Below, piece after piece: positions 52,953 to 62,252 of a DNA stretch of 64,000 bases. The DNA comes from GWE2-42-39 sp034003625 (GTDB lineage: Bacteria; Bacteroidota; Bacteroidia; Bacteroidales; Prolixibacteraceae), in assembly GCA_034003625.1 (NCBI GenBank), contig JAVEYG010000022.1, positions 1-64,000 on the forward strand. Direction: 5' to 3'. Each line of letters starts with the position of its first letter. Position 1 is the first letter of the stretch. A program made the translations under genes and the position numbers. The notes beneath the pieces are model-generated. The model was not told the origin of the DNA, made no database searches, and saw only the letters and a list, made by a program, of their open reading frames with translations.

Positions 52953-54341
52953 ATGACAAAACAACTGTTGATTATAGGAATGTTGTTTCCGCTTTTTATA
53001 CAGGCGCAACAACTGGCATTTCCCGGCGCTGAAGGTTTTGGCCGTTTCACTTCAGGCGGAAGGGGCGGAGAGGTTTATATTGTTACCCGTTTAGAAGACC
53101 AGGAAAAAGACCCGCAGGAAGGCACTTTGCGCTGGGCGATAAAAAAGAAAGGGCCGCGTACAATTGTTTTTGCCGTTTCAGGAACGATAGCCCTCGAAGC
53201 CCCGCTGAAAGTAAATAACAGCGACCTGACCATTGCCGGCCAAACTGCCCCGGGCGACGGTATTTGCCTGAAAAATTACACGTTTACCATCAGCGCCGAT
53301 AATGTGATTGTGCGCCACCTGCGTTTCCGTTGCGGCGACCAAACTCTGCAAAGCAGCGCGCAGGATGCAATGAATGCGAAAGGTAACAAGAATATCATCA
53401 TCGATCATTGTTCGCTGAGCTGGTCGGTTGACGAAACCGGTTCGTTTTACGATAACAGGAATTTCACCATGCAATGGTGCATTTTGAGTGAAAGTTTATA
53501 TAATTCGGGGCACGAAAAGGGAAATCACGGCTATGGCGGTATCTGGGGTGGCGAAGGCGCCAGTTTTCACCATAATTTGCTGACGCACCACACCAGCCGC
53601 CTGCCGCGGTTTAATGGCGCCCGTTTTTCTACTCAGCCCGAAACCGAGTTGGTCGATTTTCGGAACAATGTGATTTTCAACTGGGGTTTCGAGAGTTGTT
53701 ACGGTGGAGAAGAAGGGCGGCATAACATGGTAAACAACTATTACAAAGCCGGGCCTGCCACCAAAAAAGGAAACCTGCGTCACCGGATTTTAAGCCTGAC
53801 GCAACACTTTTACGACCCCAAAATTAATCCGGATACACTGGGCGCAGGCTTATTTTATATTGACGGAAATTATGTGGAAGGTTTGCCCGAAGCCACCTGT
53901 GATAACTGGGGCGCTGGCGTACAAAAAGCGACCCCAGAAGAAAAACTGAAATCGAAAGCCAGGCAGGCGTTCCCGTTTGCCGAAGTGACCACCCATACGG
54001 CGGAAGAAGCTTTTCGCCTGGTGTTGGCGCAGGCCGGGGCAACCCGACCAAAACGCGACGTGGTAGATAAACGGATCATTCAGGAAACAAAAACCGGTGT
54101 GTGCCAATATGGCGACAGTTGGGGCGCCGGCTCGGGAATTATTGACAGCCAGCAGTCGGTAGGTGGATGGCCGGTACTGAAATCGAAACCGGCTCCCAAA
54201 GACAGCGACCGCGACGGGATGCCCGACTCGTGGGAACGAAAAAACAAACTGAACCCGTTTGACGCTGCCGACCGGAATTCCGACCGCAATGGCGATGGAT
54301 ATACCAATCTGGAAGAGTACCTGAATGGGCTGGCCGGTTGA
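52953..54341 (+). CDS. PL1-family pectate lyase without sorting domain
   Basis: This 462-residue protein is a paralogue of the first PL1 enzyme. A signal peptide (MTKQLLIIGMLFPLFIQAQQ) precedes a beta-helix with FPGAEGFGRFTSGGRGG, LTIAGQTAPGDGICLKNY, and IIDHCSLSWSVDETGSFYD. It ends in a calcium-binding-like segment (DRNSDRNGDGYTNLEEYLN) with no T9SS domain. It is therefore probably periplasmic, degrading the oligomers that SusC imports, while its paralogue acts at the surface. It starts 4 bp after the GH28 stop. A LacI-type operator and a probable new promoter follow. Confidence 0.93.
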   Translation: MTKQLLIIGMLFPLFIQAQQLAFPGAEGFGRFTSGGRGGEVYIVTRLEDQEKDPQEGTLRWAIKKKGPRTIVFAVSGTIALEAPLKVNNSDLTIAGQTAPGDGICLKNYTFTISADNVIVRHLRFRCGDQTLQSSAQDAMNAKGNKNIIIDHCSLSWSVDETGSFYDNRNFTMQWCILSESLYNSGHEKGNHGYGGIWGGEGASFHHNLLTHHTSRLPRFNGARFSTQPETELVDFRNNVIFNWGFESCYGGEEGRHNMVNNYYKAGPATKKGNLRHRILSLTQHFYDPKINPDTLGAGLFYIDGNYVEGLPEATCDNWGAGVQKATPEEKLKSKARQAFPFAEVTTHTAEEAFRLVLAQAGATRPKRDVVDKRIIQETKTGVCQYGDSWGAGSGIIDSQQSVGGWPVLKSKPAPKDSDRDGMPDSWERKNKLNPFDAADRNSDRNGDGYTNLEEYLNGLAG

Positions 54342-54415
54342 TTTTTGGGAAAATCAGGCTTATGGATAAGATAGATTCAGAAAATTTTGGGGCATACAAG
54401 AATTTTTGTATTTTG

Positions 54416-54429
54416 TGCAATCGGTTGCA
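54416..54429 (+). promoter_or_regulatory. LacI-family type operator before the CE12 gene
   Basis: TGCAATCGGTTGCA fits the general LacI/GalR operator pattern TGnAAnCGnTTnCA at every fixed position. It is the only such site seen in the gaps of this window and lies 54 bp before the CE12 ATG. No LacI-family gene is in the window. Confidence 0.5.
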
Positions 54430-54482
54430 TTTTTGTTTTTTGCTTCTCTTCTGAATAAAAATAACCAGTAAATTAATGTGTT

Positions 54483-55934
54483 ATGAATTTAAAAATTTTA
54501 TCAGTACTCTTTCTTCTGTCGATTTTCAATGTTTCTTTTGCGCAGAAAAAAATAAATGTGTTTACTATTGGCGATTCGACGATGGCGGATAAAAAAGCCG
54601 AAGTTTTCCCGGAAACCGGTTGGGGACAGGTGTTTTTCCAGTTTTTCGACGATCAGGTGGTTGTTCATAACCATGCGGTAAATGGTCGCAGTTCCAAAAG
54701 TTTCATTTCCGAAGGACGCTGGCAGGCCGTGCTCGACAGCCTTCAGAAAGGTGATTATGTATTTATTCAATTTGGGCACAACGACCAGAAGATCAACGCT
54801 CCAGAGCGATATGCCGAACCTTTTGGCAGTTATACCGAAAACCTGGCCAAATATATTTCAGAAAGCCGTTCAAAAGGTGCAATCCCTGTGCTTTTTACAT
54901 CCATTGTCCGTCGGAAATTCAATGAAAAAGGAAAGCTGACAGATACGCATGGAGATTATCCGGTGGCAGTCCGGGAACTGGCAAAGAAGATGGATGTGCC
55001 ATTGGTCGATCTTCAGAAAAGTACCCAAAAAGTAGTTCAGGCATTAGGCGATGAAAAATCAAAAAAAATGTATTTATGGGCCGAACCCGACTCCCGTTTC
55101 CCGGAAGGTCGTAAAGATGATACGCATCTGTGTGTGGATGGGGCCCGAAAAGTTGCTTCATTGGCGGCTACGGAATTAAAAAAGTTGAACCTGGGACTTT
55201 CACAACATGTGGTTGAGCAGCGAAAAGTAGTCGGGCTCGACAACTGGTTCAACCGCGAATACCATAAAAAAACAGGAAAATTGTACCATTATACCTGGGA
55301 TGATACTGAAAATAGTGGCTTTTCGCAATTAGGTGATTTGTTCAAAGAACAAGGATGTGTGCTGAAAACCATTGGGGAAAGGCCCCTCAAAGCTATATTG
55401 GGCTGTCTGGATGTTTATATTATCGTTGACCCCGATACGACTACCGAGAGTAAAAATCCGAATTATATTGACGCCGAATCGATCCATTCCATCAAAAACT
55501 GGGTACAGAATGGCGGTGTATTGTTGCTGATGGCCAACGATGGCCCCAATTGCGAGTTCACCCATTTCAACCAGTTGGCCAAAACTTTTGGTTTTCGTTT
55601 TATCCCGTCAACACTGAACCCGGTACTCAACCGTAATTGGGAAATGGGGGCCGAAACGGACCTTCCCGATCATCCTCTTTTCCGAAATGTCGGAAAGATT
55701 TACATGAAAGAAGTGGCGCCCATCAAGCTCAGCGACAATGCCCGGCCGATTTTAACAGATAACGGCCATGTATACATTGCTGAAACACCTTTCGGAAAAG
55801 GCCGGATATTGGCTATTGGCGACCCCTGGCTGTACAACGAATACATCGGGCACAAGTTGCTCCCCGAATCGTTTGAAAATATGAAAGCTGCTGAAAATAT
55901 GGTGAAATATTTATTGTCAGGAGAAGGAAAATAA
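54483..55934 (+). CDS. CE12 rhamnogalacturonan acetylesterase fused to a GATase-like domain
   Basis: This 483-residue secreted protein (signal peptide MNLKILSVLFLLSIFNVSFA) has a CE12 SGNH esterase domain (about 22-240). Its blocks are TIGDSTMAD with the nucleophile Ser, AVNGRSSKSF, FIQFGHNDQK, and DDTHLCVDGA with the Asp/His pair. A second domain (about 243-480) resembles a class I glutamine-amidotransferase-like or DUF4350 fold (WVQNGGVLLLMANDG, GRILAIGDPWLYNE), without an obvious catalytic Cys. CE12 enzymes remove acetyl groups from rhamnogalacturonan I. A LacI-type operator upstream suggests separate control from the rest of the locus. A weak stem AGGAAAT/ATTTCCT lies downstream. Confidence 0.9.
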   Translation: MNLKILSVLFLLSIFNVSFAQKKINVFTIGDSTMADKKAEVFPETGWGQVFFQFFDDQVVVHNHAVNGRSSKSFISEGRWQAVLDSLQKGDYVFIQFGHNDQKINAPERYAEPFGSYTENLAKYISESRSKGAIPVLFTSIVRRKFNEKGKLTDTHGDYPVAVRELAKKMDVPLVDLQKSTQKVVQALGDEKSKKMYLWAEPDSRFPEGRKDDTHLCVDGARKVASLAATELKKLNLGLSQHVVEQRKVVGLDNWFNREYHKKTGKLYHYTWDDTENSGFSQLGDLFKEQGCVLKTIGERPLKAILGCLDVYIIVDPDTTTESKNPNYIDAESIHSIKNWVQNGGVLLLMANDGPNCEFTHFNQLAKTFGFRFIPSTLNPVLNRNWEMGAETDLPDHPLFRNVGKIYMKEVAPIKLSDNARPILTDNGHVYIAETPFGKGRILAIGDPWLYNEYIGHKLLPESFENMKAAENMVKYLLSGEGK

Positions 55935-56009
55935 AATTTACGTCCAGTCAGGAAATACAGATAAAGCCTATCATTTCCTATTCAGGTTTACCCATAGTGA
56001 TATGCAATA

Positions 56010-57071
56010 TTAATCTGTTTCATTTTGCTGTTCCATCCTGATAAGTTCGGCTTTTCTGAGTTTCAGTTTTTTTAGGTAACTATCGGTCTGGTTACGGAAT
56101 AAGCTTTTGTATGATTTTGATGCCCATGAAATGGCATCGCCGGTCCTGCCATCGAGTTCACAGGCAAGCGCCATGTTGTATTCGGCTTTGCTCCGTATGA
56201 ATTTGTTCCGGCTTTCGGTCAACGGTTGCCAGTAGGCAGTAAGTTGTTCCCAGTTATTTGCTTCGATCAGTTTTTTTTCCGTCGCATTTTTTTTATCGAT
56301 AATGAATATTCCCCTTTCGGCGGGAACCCAGGAAGGTGACAGATAACCGTCCAAATCCAGCGCTACTTTGATCCCTGTATCAATCAGGCCCCTTTTTATA
56401 GTTCCTAATTTTTTAAAAAGGGCATGCTGGTCCATATCTCCGTTTTCCCAAAAAATGGTATCGGTAATAAAAATCTGTCCGGAAATTTCTTTTTTCACCG
56501 GATCATAAATCCTGAAAAATGAATTGTAAATAACATCAAACGAAGCATAGAAATACGAATAAGCTGTACGGTCGGAATACAATTCTTCGACCTCAGCCTC
56601 AAAACGTGAACCGACACGGGTGACAAACTTTTCCATGACCAGCAGGGCATCGGTATTGTATGTCTTGCAGATTTCATCCACATAATCCCACCCCAACGGT
56701 TGTTCAATAATATAGTATTTTGAATCTCGCGGGATATTCCGTTCAACCGGGATCACCACATCAAACCGGCCCGACTCGAAAAGTAGGTCTCCCAAGGCTT
56801 TCAGACAGGTATCTGCGGCCAGGCTGTCGAGTACGTTGATGTTGACCATGAAATCTTTCCGGTAGAAATACCGCTGGAGGGAATCCTCATTAAAGTTAAG
56901 GAACTCATTTGTCATTGCCCGGTTCATCAGGGTCAGGCTTTGTATTTCTTCGGGTATTTTAACTTTCGGCGGATATTGGTTTTCGATGGTAAGCGACCGG
57001 AATTGTGTACACGATAATGTACTCGCAGTAATGATTATCAGAAAAATGTATAAAAAATGACTTCGTGCCAT
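56010..57071 (-). CDS. DUF6340-like lipoprotein
   Basis: This 353-residue lipoprotein (lipobox STLSC) is conserved in Bacteroidota as far as I recall, under DUF6340; I am not fully certain of the number. It contains a mixed alpha/beta domain (LLFESGRFDVVIPVERNIPR, TDALLVMEKFVTRVG) and a helical C-terminus with TPR-like AEYNMALACELDGRTGDAIS. The start at 57071 was chosen for its signal peptide; the longer frame overlaps the upstream gene. It lies 11 bp after the VWA-like gene stop and is probably co-transcribed. It may act as an envelope assembly or stress factor, but the function is unknown. Confidence 0.7.
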   Translation of the reverse strand: MARSHFLYIFLIIITASTLSCTQFRSLTIENQYPPKVKIPEEIQSLTLMNRAMTNEFLNFNEDSLQRYFYRKDFMVNINVLDSLAADTCLKALGDLLFESGRFDVVIPVERNIPRDSKYYIIEQPLGWDYVDEICKTYNTDALLVMEKFVTRVGSRFEAEVEELYSDRTAYSYFYASFDVIYNSFFRIYDPVKKEISGQIFITDTIFWENGDMDQHALFKKLGTIKRGLIDTGIKVALDLDGYLSPSWVPAERGIFIIDKKNATEKKLIEANNWEQLTAYWQPLTESRNKFIRSKAEYNMALACELDGRTGDAISWASKSYKSLFRNQTDSYLKKLKLRKAELIRMEQQNETD

Positions 57072-57082
57072 GACTGATCGGT

Positions 57083-59158
57083 TTAATAAATTCCCCAGTA
57101 TTTTCTCAAAAACCATTCCATACTGAAAATCAAAACAGTTAGCATAAAAAGCCATTTTGAATTTAGTAATTCGTTCTGGTTGAAATGTACAAATTTATCC
57201 GGTTTTATGGTTTCATCCGATTTAATTTCTGAAAGTAGTTTGTCGTACTGTTCAGGCTGAAAAAACTGGCCCCCGCTTTCGTGTGCCAGTTGGTAAAGAA
57301 ACTGGTGGTTAGCCACTGTCTGCTGATCTTCGTAATTAACCCTGATTACCCTGAAACTGCCATTTTTGCTGAATTGCCTGTTTCCCAGTGAAACATTGGC
57401 CTCCATCCGGTAGATACCCGGTCCCGGTTTCCCGATATTCAGTGAATACCTGTTCCCGGTTTTATCGAAAATGTAGTGGAATTCCGTAGCACTGTCTTTT
57501 TGCAAGACCAGTGAAACGTCGGGCGAATTAACTGCTTCGTAGCTGTCGTTGTATAATTCGGCGCCAATTGCAATATCTTCATTTTCAGAATATACAGTCG
57601 AATAAACTAATTTGAAATTCTCATCGTTTTCTTTTAAAACTAAATAATTAAAAATTTTACATAAAAACTCGTCGATGGTTTTGTGCTGGCGGTCCATGTG
57701 GTAATCGTACATACGCCAGCGCCAGATGCCTTCGCCCAAAATATAACCAATTTTCCGTTCATTGTGGCTTCCGAGCACAACCAACGGATGGATAGTGATT
57801 ATTCCCTTGATTTTTTGATATGCCAAAGCCTGAAAATTACCTTCCGTACGGAATTCGGTATATGGAACATAAACTGGTGGGAACATTTCTAAATTTTCGG
57901 CATATCCGTTTTCGAAGCGGAAAAGCGGAAAATCCCGGTTGATACTTATCTGGCACTCATTAAGCCCGTTTGCCGGCATCGAACGGATGCCCATTTGCAG
58001 GTTGTTTAAATAAGGAAGGTTCGTTGCCGCACCAACTACGAAAAGTAATGGCTTTTTTGAATTAATGATACTTTGCAGCGCTTGTGCGTTAAAATTTGCA
58101 GACGATGGCAACTGGTAAAGTACGAACAAATCGAATTCTTCCGGATTTCCGGGAAAGGTATTCCCATTCGCTAAAGTAAGATCAAAATTACTGAAACCTT
58201 CCAATGTTTCCTTCATGGTGCCGATATCCGGGTGAGGGCCGTCGCTGAATACCAGTACTTTGTTTTTTGTATCGGTTACTTCAACTACAAATTCATGGCT
58301 GTTGTTGGCCGTATTGTTTTCCTGTTCCGTTGTAACGACGGTGATTTTGTAGCTTTGCAAACCTTTCCCGGCAGCTTGTATACTAAACGTTTCAGTCGTG
58401 AAATAAAGGTTAGAGGGTATTATAATGGTCCTCGATCCGATGTTTTTTTTGTCATGGCTAAGTTCAATCTGCACAGTACGGCCTGCTAATTTTTCAAAAT
58501 GAATATCGGCCTCAACCGAAAAATAGTTATTGGTGAACACCGACTTATTGTGTTTCACATCCGATATACGGATGTCGGGAACACTGGCTGTATCGCCAAA
58601 ACCAACCGCATACACCGGGAAAACAAGTTTTTCTGCATAATTCAGCGGGTTTTGTCCGGCATTGTATATACCATCGCCAAACAGTACCAACGCCCCGACA
58701 TTCTTATTGAGGTACCGGTTGGAAACCGAAGCCAGCAATTCACTGTAATCCGACTGGTTATCAGAAAAATCCAATGTACTGCCAGTCGTTGCGTTTTCCC
58801 CGAAAAGCCAGAATTCAGGTTCGTATTTGTCAGGGAGTCCTTTCTTTATTTTTTCAACCGTTTCAATGAGATATGCACCATATTTTTTCAGCGATTGCGA
58901 ATTATCGGCAGCAATTATTATAACAGGTTTTTCTTTTATCTGTTTTTTCAAAATAATAACCGGCTTCAGGAACAAGAACAAGCATAGAAAAACAGCAGAA
59001 GCCCGCAACAAAAAGAGAAAACGCGTTTGGACAACAGATAATCCGGTAGTTTTACGGTTCTTGTAATATGCTATCATACTGACGGCAATCGCAAGCAGGG
59101 CGAAAATCAGCATAAAAACCAAGGCAATATCATTGTCAAATGAAAGTTTCACTATCAT
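57083..59158 (-). CDS. VWA-like membrane protein
   Basis: This 691-residue protein has two N-terminal transmembrane helices (VFMLIFALLAIAVSMIAYY; FLFLLRASAVFLCLFLFLK) and one near the C-terminus (KWLFMLTVLIFSMEWFL). In between is a von Willebrand factor A-like domain (VIIIAADNSQSLKKYG, with an AADNSQS variant of the metal site) followed by beta-sandwich domains. The architecture is like BatA/aerotolerance-type proteins. ATG 59158 was chosen because TATTTTTG at 59174-59181 gives a promoter just upstream. The longer frame begins with TTG at 59293 and adds a third helix. The DUF6340-like gene follows. Confidence 0.75.
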   Translation of the reverse strand: MIVKLSFDNDIALVFMLIFALLAIAVSMIAYYKNRKTTGLSVVQTRFLFLLRASAVFLCLFLFLKPVIILKKQIKEKPVIIIAADNSQSLKKYGAYLIETVEKIKKGLPDKYEPEFWLFGENATTGSTLDFSDNQSDYSELLASVSNRYLNKNVGALVLFGDGIYNAGQNPLNYAEKLVFPVYAVGFGDTASVPDIRISDVKHNKSVFTNNYFSVEADIHFEKLAGRTVQIELSHDKKNIGSRTIIIPSNLYFTTETFSIQAAGKGLQSYKITVVTTEQENNTANNSHEFVVEVTDTKNKVLVFSDGPHPDIGTMKETLEGFSNFDLTLANGNTFPGNPEEFDLFVLYQLPSSANFNAQALQSIINSKKPLLFVVGAATNLPYLNNLQMGIRSMPANGLNECQISINRDFPLFRFENGYAENLEMFPPVYVPYTEFRTEGNFQALAYQKIKGIITIHPLVVLGSHNERKIGYILGEGIWRWRMYDYHMDRQHKTIDEFLCKIFNYLVLKENDENFKLVYSTVYSENEDIAIGAELYNDSYEAVNSPDVSLVLQKDSATEFHYIFDKTGNRYSLNIGKPGPGIYRMEANVSLGNRQFSKNGSFRVIRVNYEDQQTVANHQFLYQLAHESGGQFFQPEQYDKLLSEIKSDETIKPDKFVHFNQNELLNSKWLFMLTVLIFSMEWFLRKYWGIY

Positions 59159-59173
59159 TATTTTTTGAAAAAC

Positions 59174-59181
59174 CAAAAATA
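59174..59181 (-). promoter_or_regulatory. Bacteroidota -7 promoter element for the VWA-like gene
   Basis: On the minus strand TATTTTTG matches TAnnTTTG and lies 16 bp before the ATG at 59158. An AT-rich TTTT is in the -33 position. Confidence 0.45.
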
Positions 59182-59354
59182 GTATTAAAGCGGCAGTTAA
59201 AAAATAAAATATCCTTTTTGAGGAGATGGAAAAAGAGACCGGTCGGGAATTAATTGATAAAGAGGATAGAATTCTTTTGCTCTGATTCAACAAAAAAGAG
59301 TTTGCATTGTTTCAATTTACGAGACCAATGAGAAGTCTCATAGCTATCGGTATT

Positions 59355-59396
59355 AAAATCAGGGTTTAACTGGCGTCAGACCCTGGTTTTATTTTT
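59355..59396 (+). terminator. Orphan hairpin terminator
   Basis: AAAATCAGGGT (355-365) pairs with ACCCTGGTTTT (380-390) over eleven positions and is followed by ATTTTT. It lies between two divergent genes and follows no recognised gene on either strand. Confidence 0.55.
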
Positions 59397-59465
59397 CAAG
59401 CGGGGACATCCAACTGTAATGAACAGGTTCTTGATGATACTTGTATTGAAAAATCAAAAGTATCT

Positions 59466-60710
59466 ATGAAACCAAACCTTCTGCTCTTATTGGTTATTTT
59501 ATTCATTTCCTCGTGTGTCCGTACAAAAATTTACCAGTGGAGAGGCGATAACCGCAGTGGTGTTTATTCTGAAAAAAACCTTCTTAAAACATGGCAGGAA
59601 GGTGGTCCACAGCTTATTTGGGAAACGGAAGGAATCGGCAACGGGTATGTTTCGCCCACTGTTACAGATGATGCCCTTTACATCACGGGCGAAATAGACA
59701 GCATGGCTAATCTTTTCAAATTCGACAGGAATGGTAAGCTGATCTGGAAAGTTATTTACGATCGCGAATGGACAAAGTCATTTCAGGGGGCAAGATCACA
59801 TGCAACCGTGGTGAACGGCCTGGTGTATGTTGGTTCCGGTATGGGAAACCTATTTTGCATCAGTGCAAAAACCGGGGAGATAATATGGTCGAAAAAAATT
59901 GCAGATGATTTTCAGGGCGAGAGTCCGCTTCACGGACACTCGGAGGCTCCGGTCATAGAAGGAGATAAAATATTTTGGACTGCAGGCGGTTCCATTCATA
60001 ATGTGGTGGCCATGGACCGCTTTTCAGGAGAATTGATCTGGTCGAATAAAGGTTTTCAGGAACGTTCGGCATACAATAGCCCATTGGTCATTTATCTTCC
60101 GAAAAGAAAGATATTGGTTACTTTCTCAGCATATCATTTGATGGGACTGGATGCCGAAACCGGAACCTTGCTCTGGTCGCACGAACAGGCCCGCATCGCC
60201 CCTGAAAAAAGGGAACCAGGCTATGGCGATACGCACGCAAATACGGTTTTGTTTGAAAACGGCGCAATTTATTATGCAGAAGGAGATGGCAATGGCGGGG
60301 TAAAACTGCAACTGTCGGAAGACGGGACGCAAATTACGCCGGTTTGGAATAACAAGGATTTTGACAGTTATATGGGAGGTATCGTTAAACTGGATGAGAA
60401 ATTGTATGGATGCGGATCGGCAAAACCCAGCCTGTTGTGTGTTGATGCAATGACCGGAGAAATAACCGACAGTTTGAAAACAACCAGCGGGTCGGTGATT
60501 GTTGCCGATGGTATGTTGTATTATTATAATTTCAGGGGACAGGTACAATTAGTAGATATTTCAGGGGACAGGATGGATGTTGCTTCGGTTTTCCGTATCG
60601 AGAAAGGGACGAAAGAACATTTTTCGCATCCGGTTATCTATGACGGAGTACTTTACATCAGACGGGGAAACGCATTGATGGCATTCGATATAAAAAACAG
60701 GAAAACCTGA
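59466..60710 (+). CDS. PQQ-like beta-propeller lipoprotein
   Basis: This 414-residue lipoprotein (lipobox FISSC) is a beta-propeller of the PQQ-enzyme repeat type. Repeats carry G-x-L-[IL]-W-x-x patterns: GKLIWKVIYD, GEIIWSKKIAD, GELIWSNKGFQ, GTLLWSHEQAR. There is no catalytic or quinone-binding signature, and it is shorter than PQQ dehydrogenases. Similar lipoproteins include BamB-like scaffolds and uncharacterised Bacteroidota proteins, so an outer-membrane scaffold or sensor role is most likely. The gene converges with the M23/LysM gene, leaving only 12 bp and no terminator between them. Confidence 0.85.
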   Translation: MKPNLLLLLVILFISSCVRTKIYQWRGDNRSGVYSEKNLLKTWQEGGPQLIWETEGIGNGYVSPTVTDDALYITGEIDSMANLFKFDRNGKLIWKVIYDREWTKSFQGARSHATVVNGLVYVGSGMGNLFCISAKTGEIIWSKKIADDFQGESPLHGHSEAPVIEGDKIFWTAGGSIHNVVAMDRFSGELIWSNKGFQERSAYNSPLVIYLPKRKILVTFSAYHLMGLDAETGTLLWSHEQARIAPEKREPGYGDTHANTVLFENGAIYYAEGDGNGGVKLQLSEDGTQITPVWNNKDFDSYMGGIVKLDEKLYGCGSAKPSLLCVDAMTGEITDSLKTTSGSVIVADGMLYYYNFRGQVQLVDISGDRMDVASVFRIEKGTKEHFSHPVIYDGVLYIRRGNALMAFDIKNRKT

Positions 60711-60722
60711 TCGGCGCTTTTG

Positions 60723-61616
60723 TTATTGCTGAATGATCAGCTTTGCGCCAATTTGAAGGATTTTTTGCGGACTGATGTTATTGAGCGAACAAATATGCCT
60801 GACTGTCGTACCGAACATCCGTGCAATAGAAGATAATGTGTCGCCTTTTCGGATCAGGTAGGAGAGTGTTTCCCCTTCAGTTATGGCATAAACCGGCTTT
60901 TTGGTACGAAGATCGGCGAGTTGTAACTCAGCACGCGAACCATGAAAATAAAATGTATCGCAAAATAGTTTCCCTTCGGTAAAATCAATTAGTTTTTCAG
61001 GGTTAAACGGTTCCCCCAACAGCCGGGTCTCAAAATGGAGATGGTCGGTAGTGGCACGACCGGTACGGCCTCCTAACCCAATTAAATTACCGGCTTTTAG
61101 CCATTGGTTTTCTTTTACGCTCATCATCGACAGGTGCGCATAAATAGTTTCCATTCCGTTGTCATGGCGGACCAGCACAAGATTGCCATACCCGCTAAAC
61201 CGTTTGGCCAGTCTCACCTGACCGTCGAAAGCACACCTGACACTGTCTCCGGGATTCAGCTTAATATCGGTACCGGTATGTCCGGGCCGGCGGGCAGTTC
61301 CAAAGCCCGAAATAACCTTTCCTTTGATGGGAATAACAAAATTGTTTGCTGCCGAAGGTTTCAATACGATTTTGAGGGTATCTTTCCGGGCAGGCAATTT
61401 TACCGAAGAATAGGTGATGTTTACAGCGCTCCAGGTATTCTGGTAAAAACTGTCGGCAGGATGGAATATATTCTCCGCAACAGAATCCAGTTTCGATTGC
61501 AGCGAATCGGCCGTCATTGAACTGTCGGACATAATTGTGTCAGGCTCGCCCGATTGTCCCATCAGATGGCCTGTTATAAAGAGAAAAAAAATAATCAGCC
61601 GAACAGATAACTTCAT
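60723..61616 (-). CDS. M23-family peptidoglycan endopeptidase with LysM domain
   Basis: This 297-residue secreted protein (signal peptide to about 20, ending HLMGQ) is predicted to cut peptidoglycan crosslinks. The LytM/M23 domain (about 90-205) has the zinc ligands His and Asp in PGHTGTDIKL and the DHLHFE motif. A LysM domain (about 245-297, SYLIRKGDTLSSIARMFG) binds peptidoglycan. All metal ligands are present, so it should be active, unlike degenerate LytM activators. Its order (peptidase then LysM) is less common than LysM first. A TAAATTTG element at 61639-61646 lies just upstream. Confidence 0.93.
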   Translation of the reverse strand: MKLSVRLIIFFLFITGHLMGQSGEPDTIMSDSSMTADSLQSKLDSVAENIFHPADSFYQNTWSAVNITYSSVKLPARKDTLKIVLKPSAANNFVIPIKGKVISGFGTARRPGHTGTDIKLNPGDSVRCAFDGQVRLAKRFSGYGNLVLVRHDNGMETIYAHLSMMSVKENQWLKAGNLIGLGGRTGRATTDHLHFETRLLGEPFNPEKLIDFTEGKLFCDTFYFHGSRAELQLADLRTKKPVYAITEGETLSYLIRKGDTLSSIARMFGTTVRHICSLNNISPQKILQIGAKLIIQQ

Positions 61617-61638
61617 ATAAAGCGCTATACGTTGCAGA

Positions 61639-61646
61639 CAAATTTA
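61639..61646 (-). promoter_or_regulatory. Bacteroidota -7 promoter element for the M23/LysM gene
   Basis: On the minus strand TAAATTTG matches TAnnTTTG and lies 23 bp before the ATG. The -33 region is not clear. Confidence 0.45.
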
Positions 61647-62252
61647 ATAGTTTCACCCCAAACACCATGAAGGTCTTCAAAAAAATCTGTTCTAAAATAT
61701 CCGTAGCCAACAAAAAATATCATTATATATTGAATGTGAACCCGTTCCTGTTGGTTATCTTCCTGTATTCCACAATTTAACTCCAGAGAGCTGTTCTGCA
61801 ATTCATATTGAAATCTGTTTCAACACATCGGAAAACTCATTTTTTACCTTATCTGCAATGTCGGTAATTGCATGCAGGATGGTTTCTATATTATCGGACC
61901 GGAACATAAAAAGATATTCCATATTGCTGAAATTCCCCTTTATGCAATTTTTTCACGCAGCCTTTTTTACATGTGTAGTAGATTACTTTCGATACAAAAA
62001 GTATTTGGCATTATAAATCAATTAGTTATAATTTGAAGGTACAAATAAGGTACATTTACGTACTAAAATTACAATTTTAGACGAAATTTTGGGTAATATC
62101 TTTTTTACTTTCCGGGTAATATTTTGAGAACTTCCCGATTTTAAAAATGCAATTGCAAATTACTGTTTATTGAACGCTTAGGCAACTTTCTAAGGAAAAT
62201 AAATGAAAACAGCCTCGATTTGATTACGTATATTGTCGGCGTTCCCACTTTT

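Larger units (their letters stand above)
59159..59465. other. Intergenic region with orphan terminator between divergent genes
   Basis: This gap holds the VWA-gene promoter, a short segment (59320-59350) with GAGAC/GTCTC arms that resembles the dispersed repeat, and a strong hairpin at 59355-59396. No clear promoter was found for the PQQ-propeller gene. Confidence 0.65.

Noticed and set aside
55950..55979. AGGAAAT/ATTTCCT stem after the CE12 gene
   Set aside because: The stem is seven pairs with a 16-nt loop and no T-run, so it is too weak to call a terminator.
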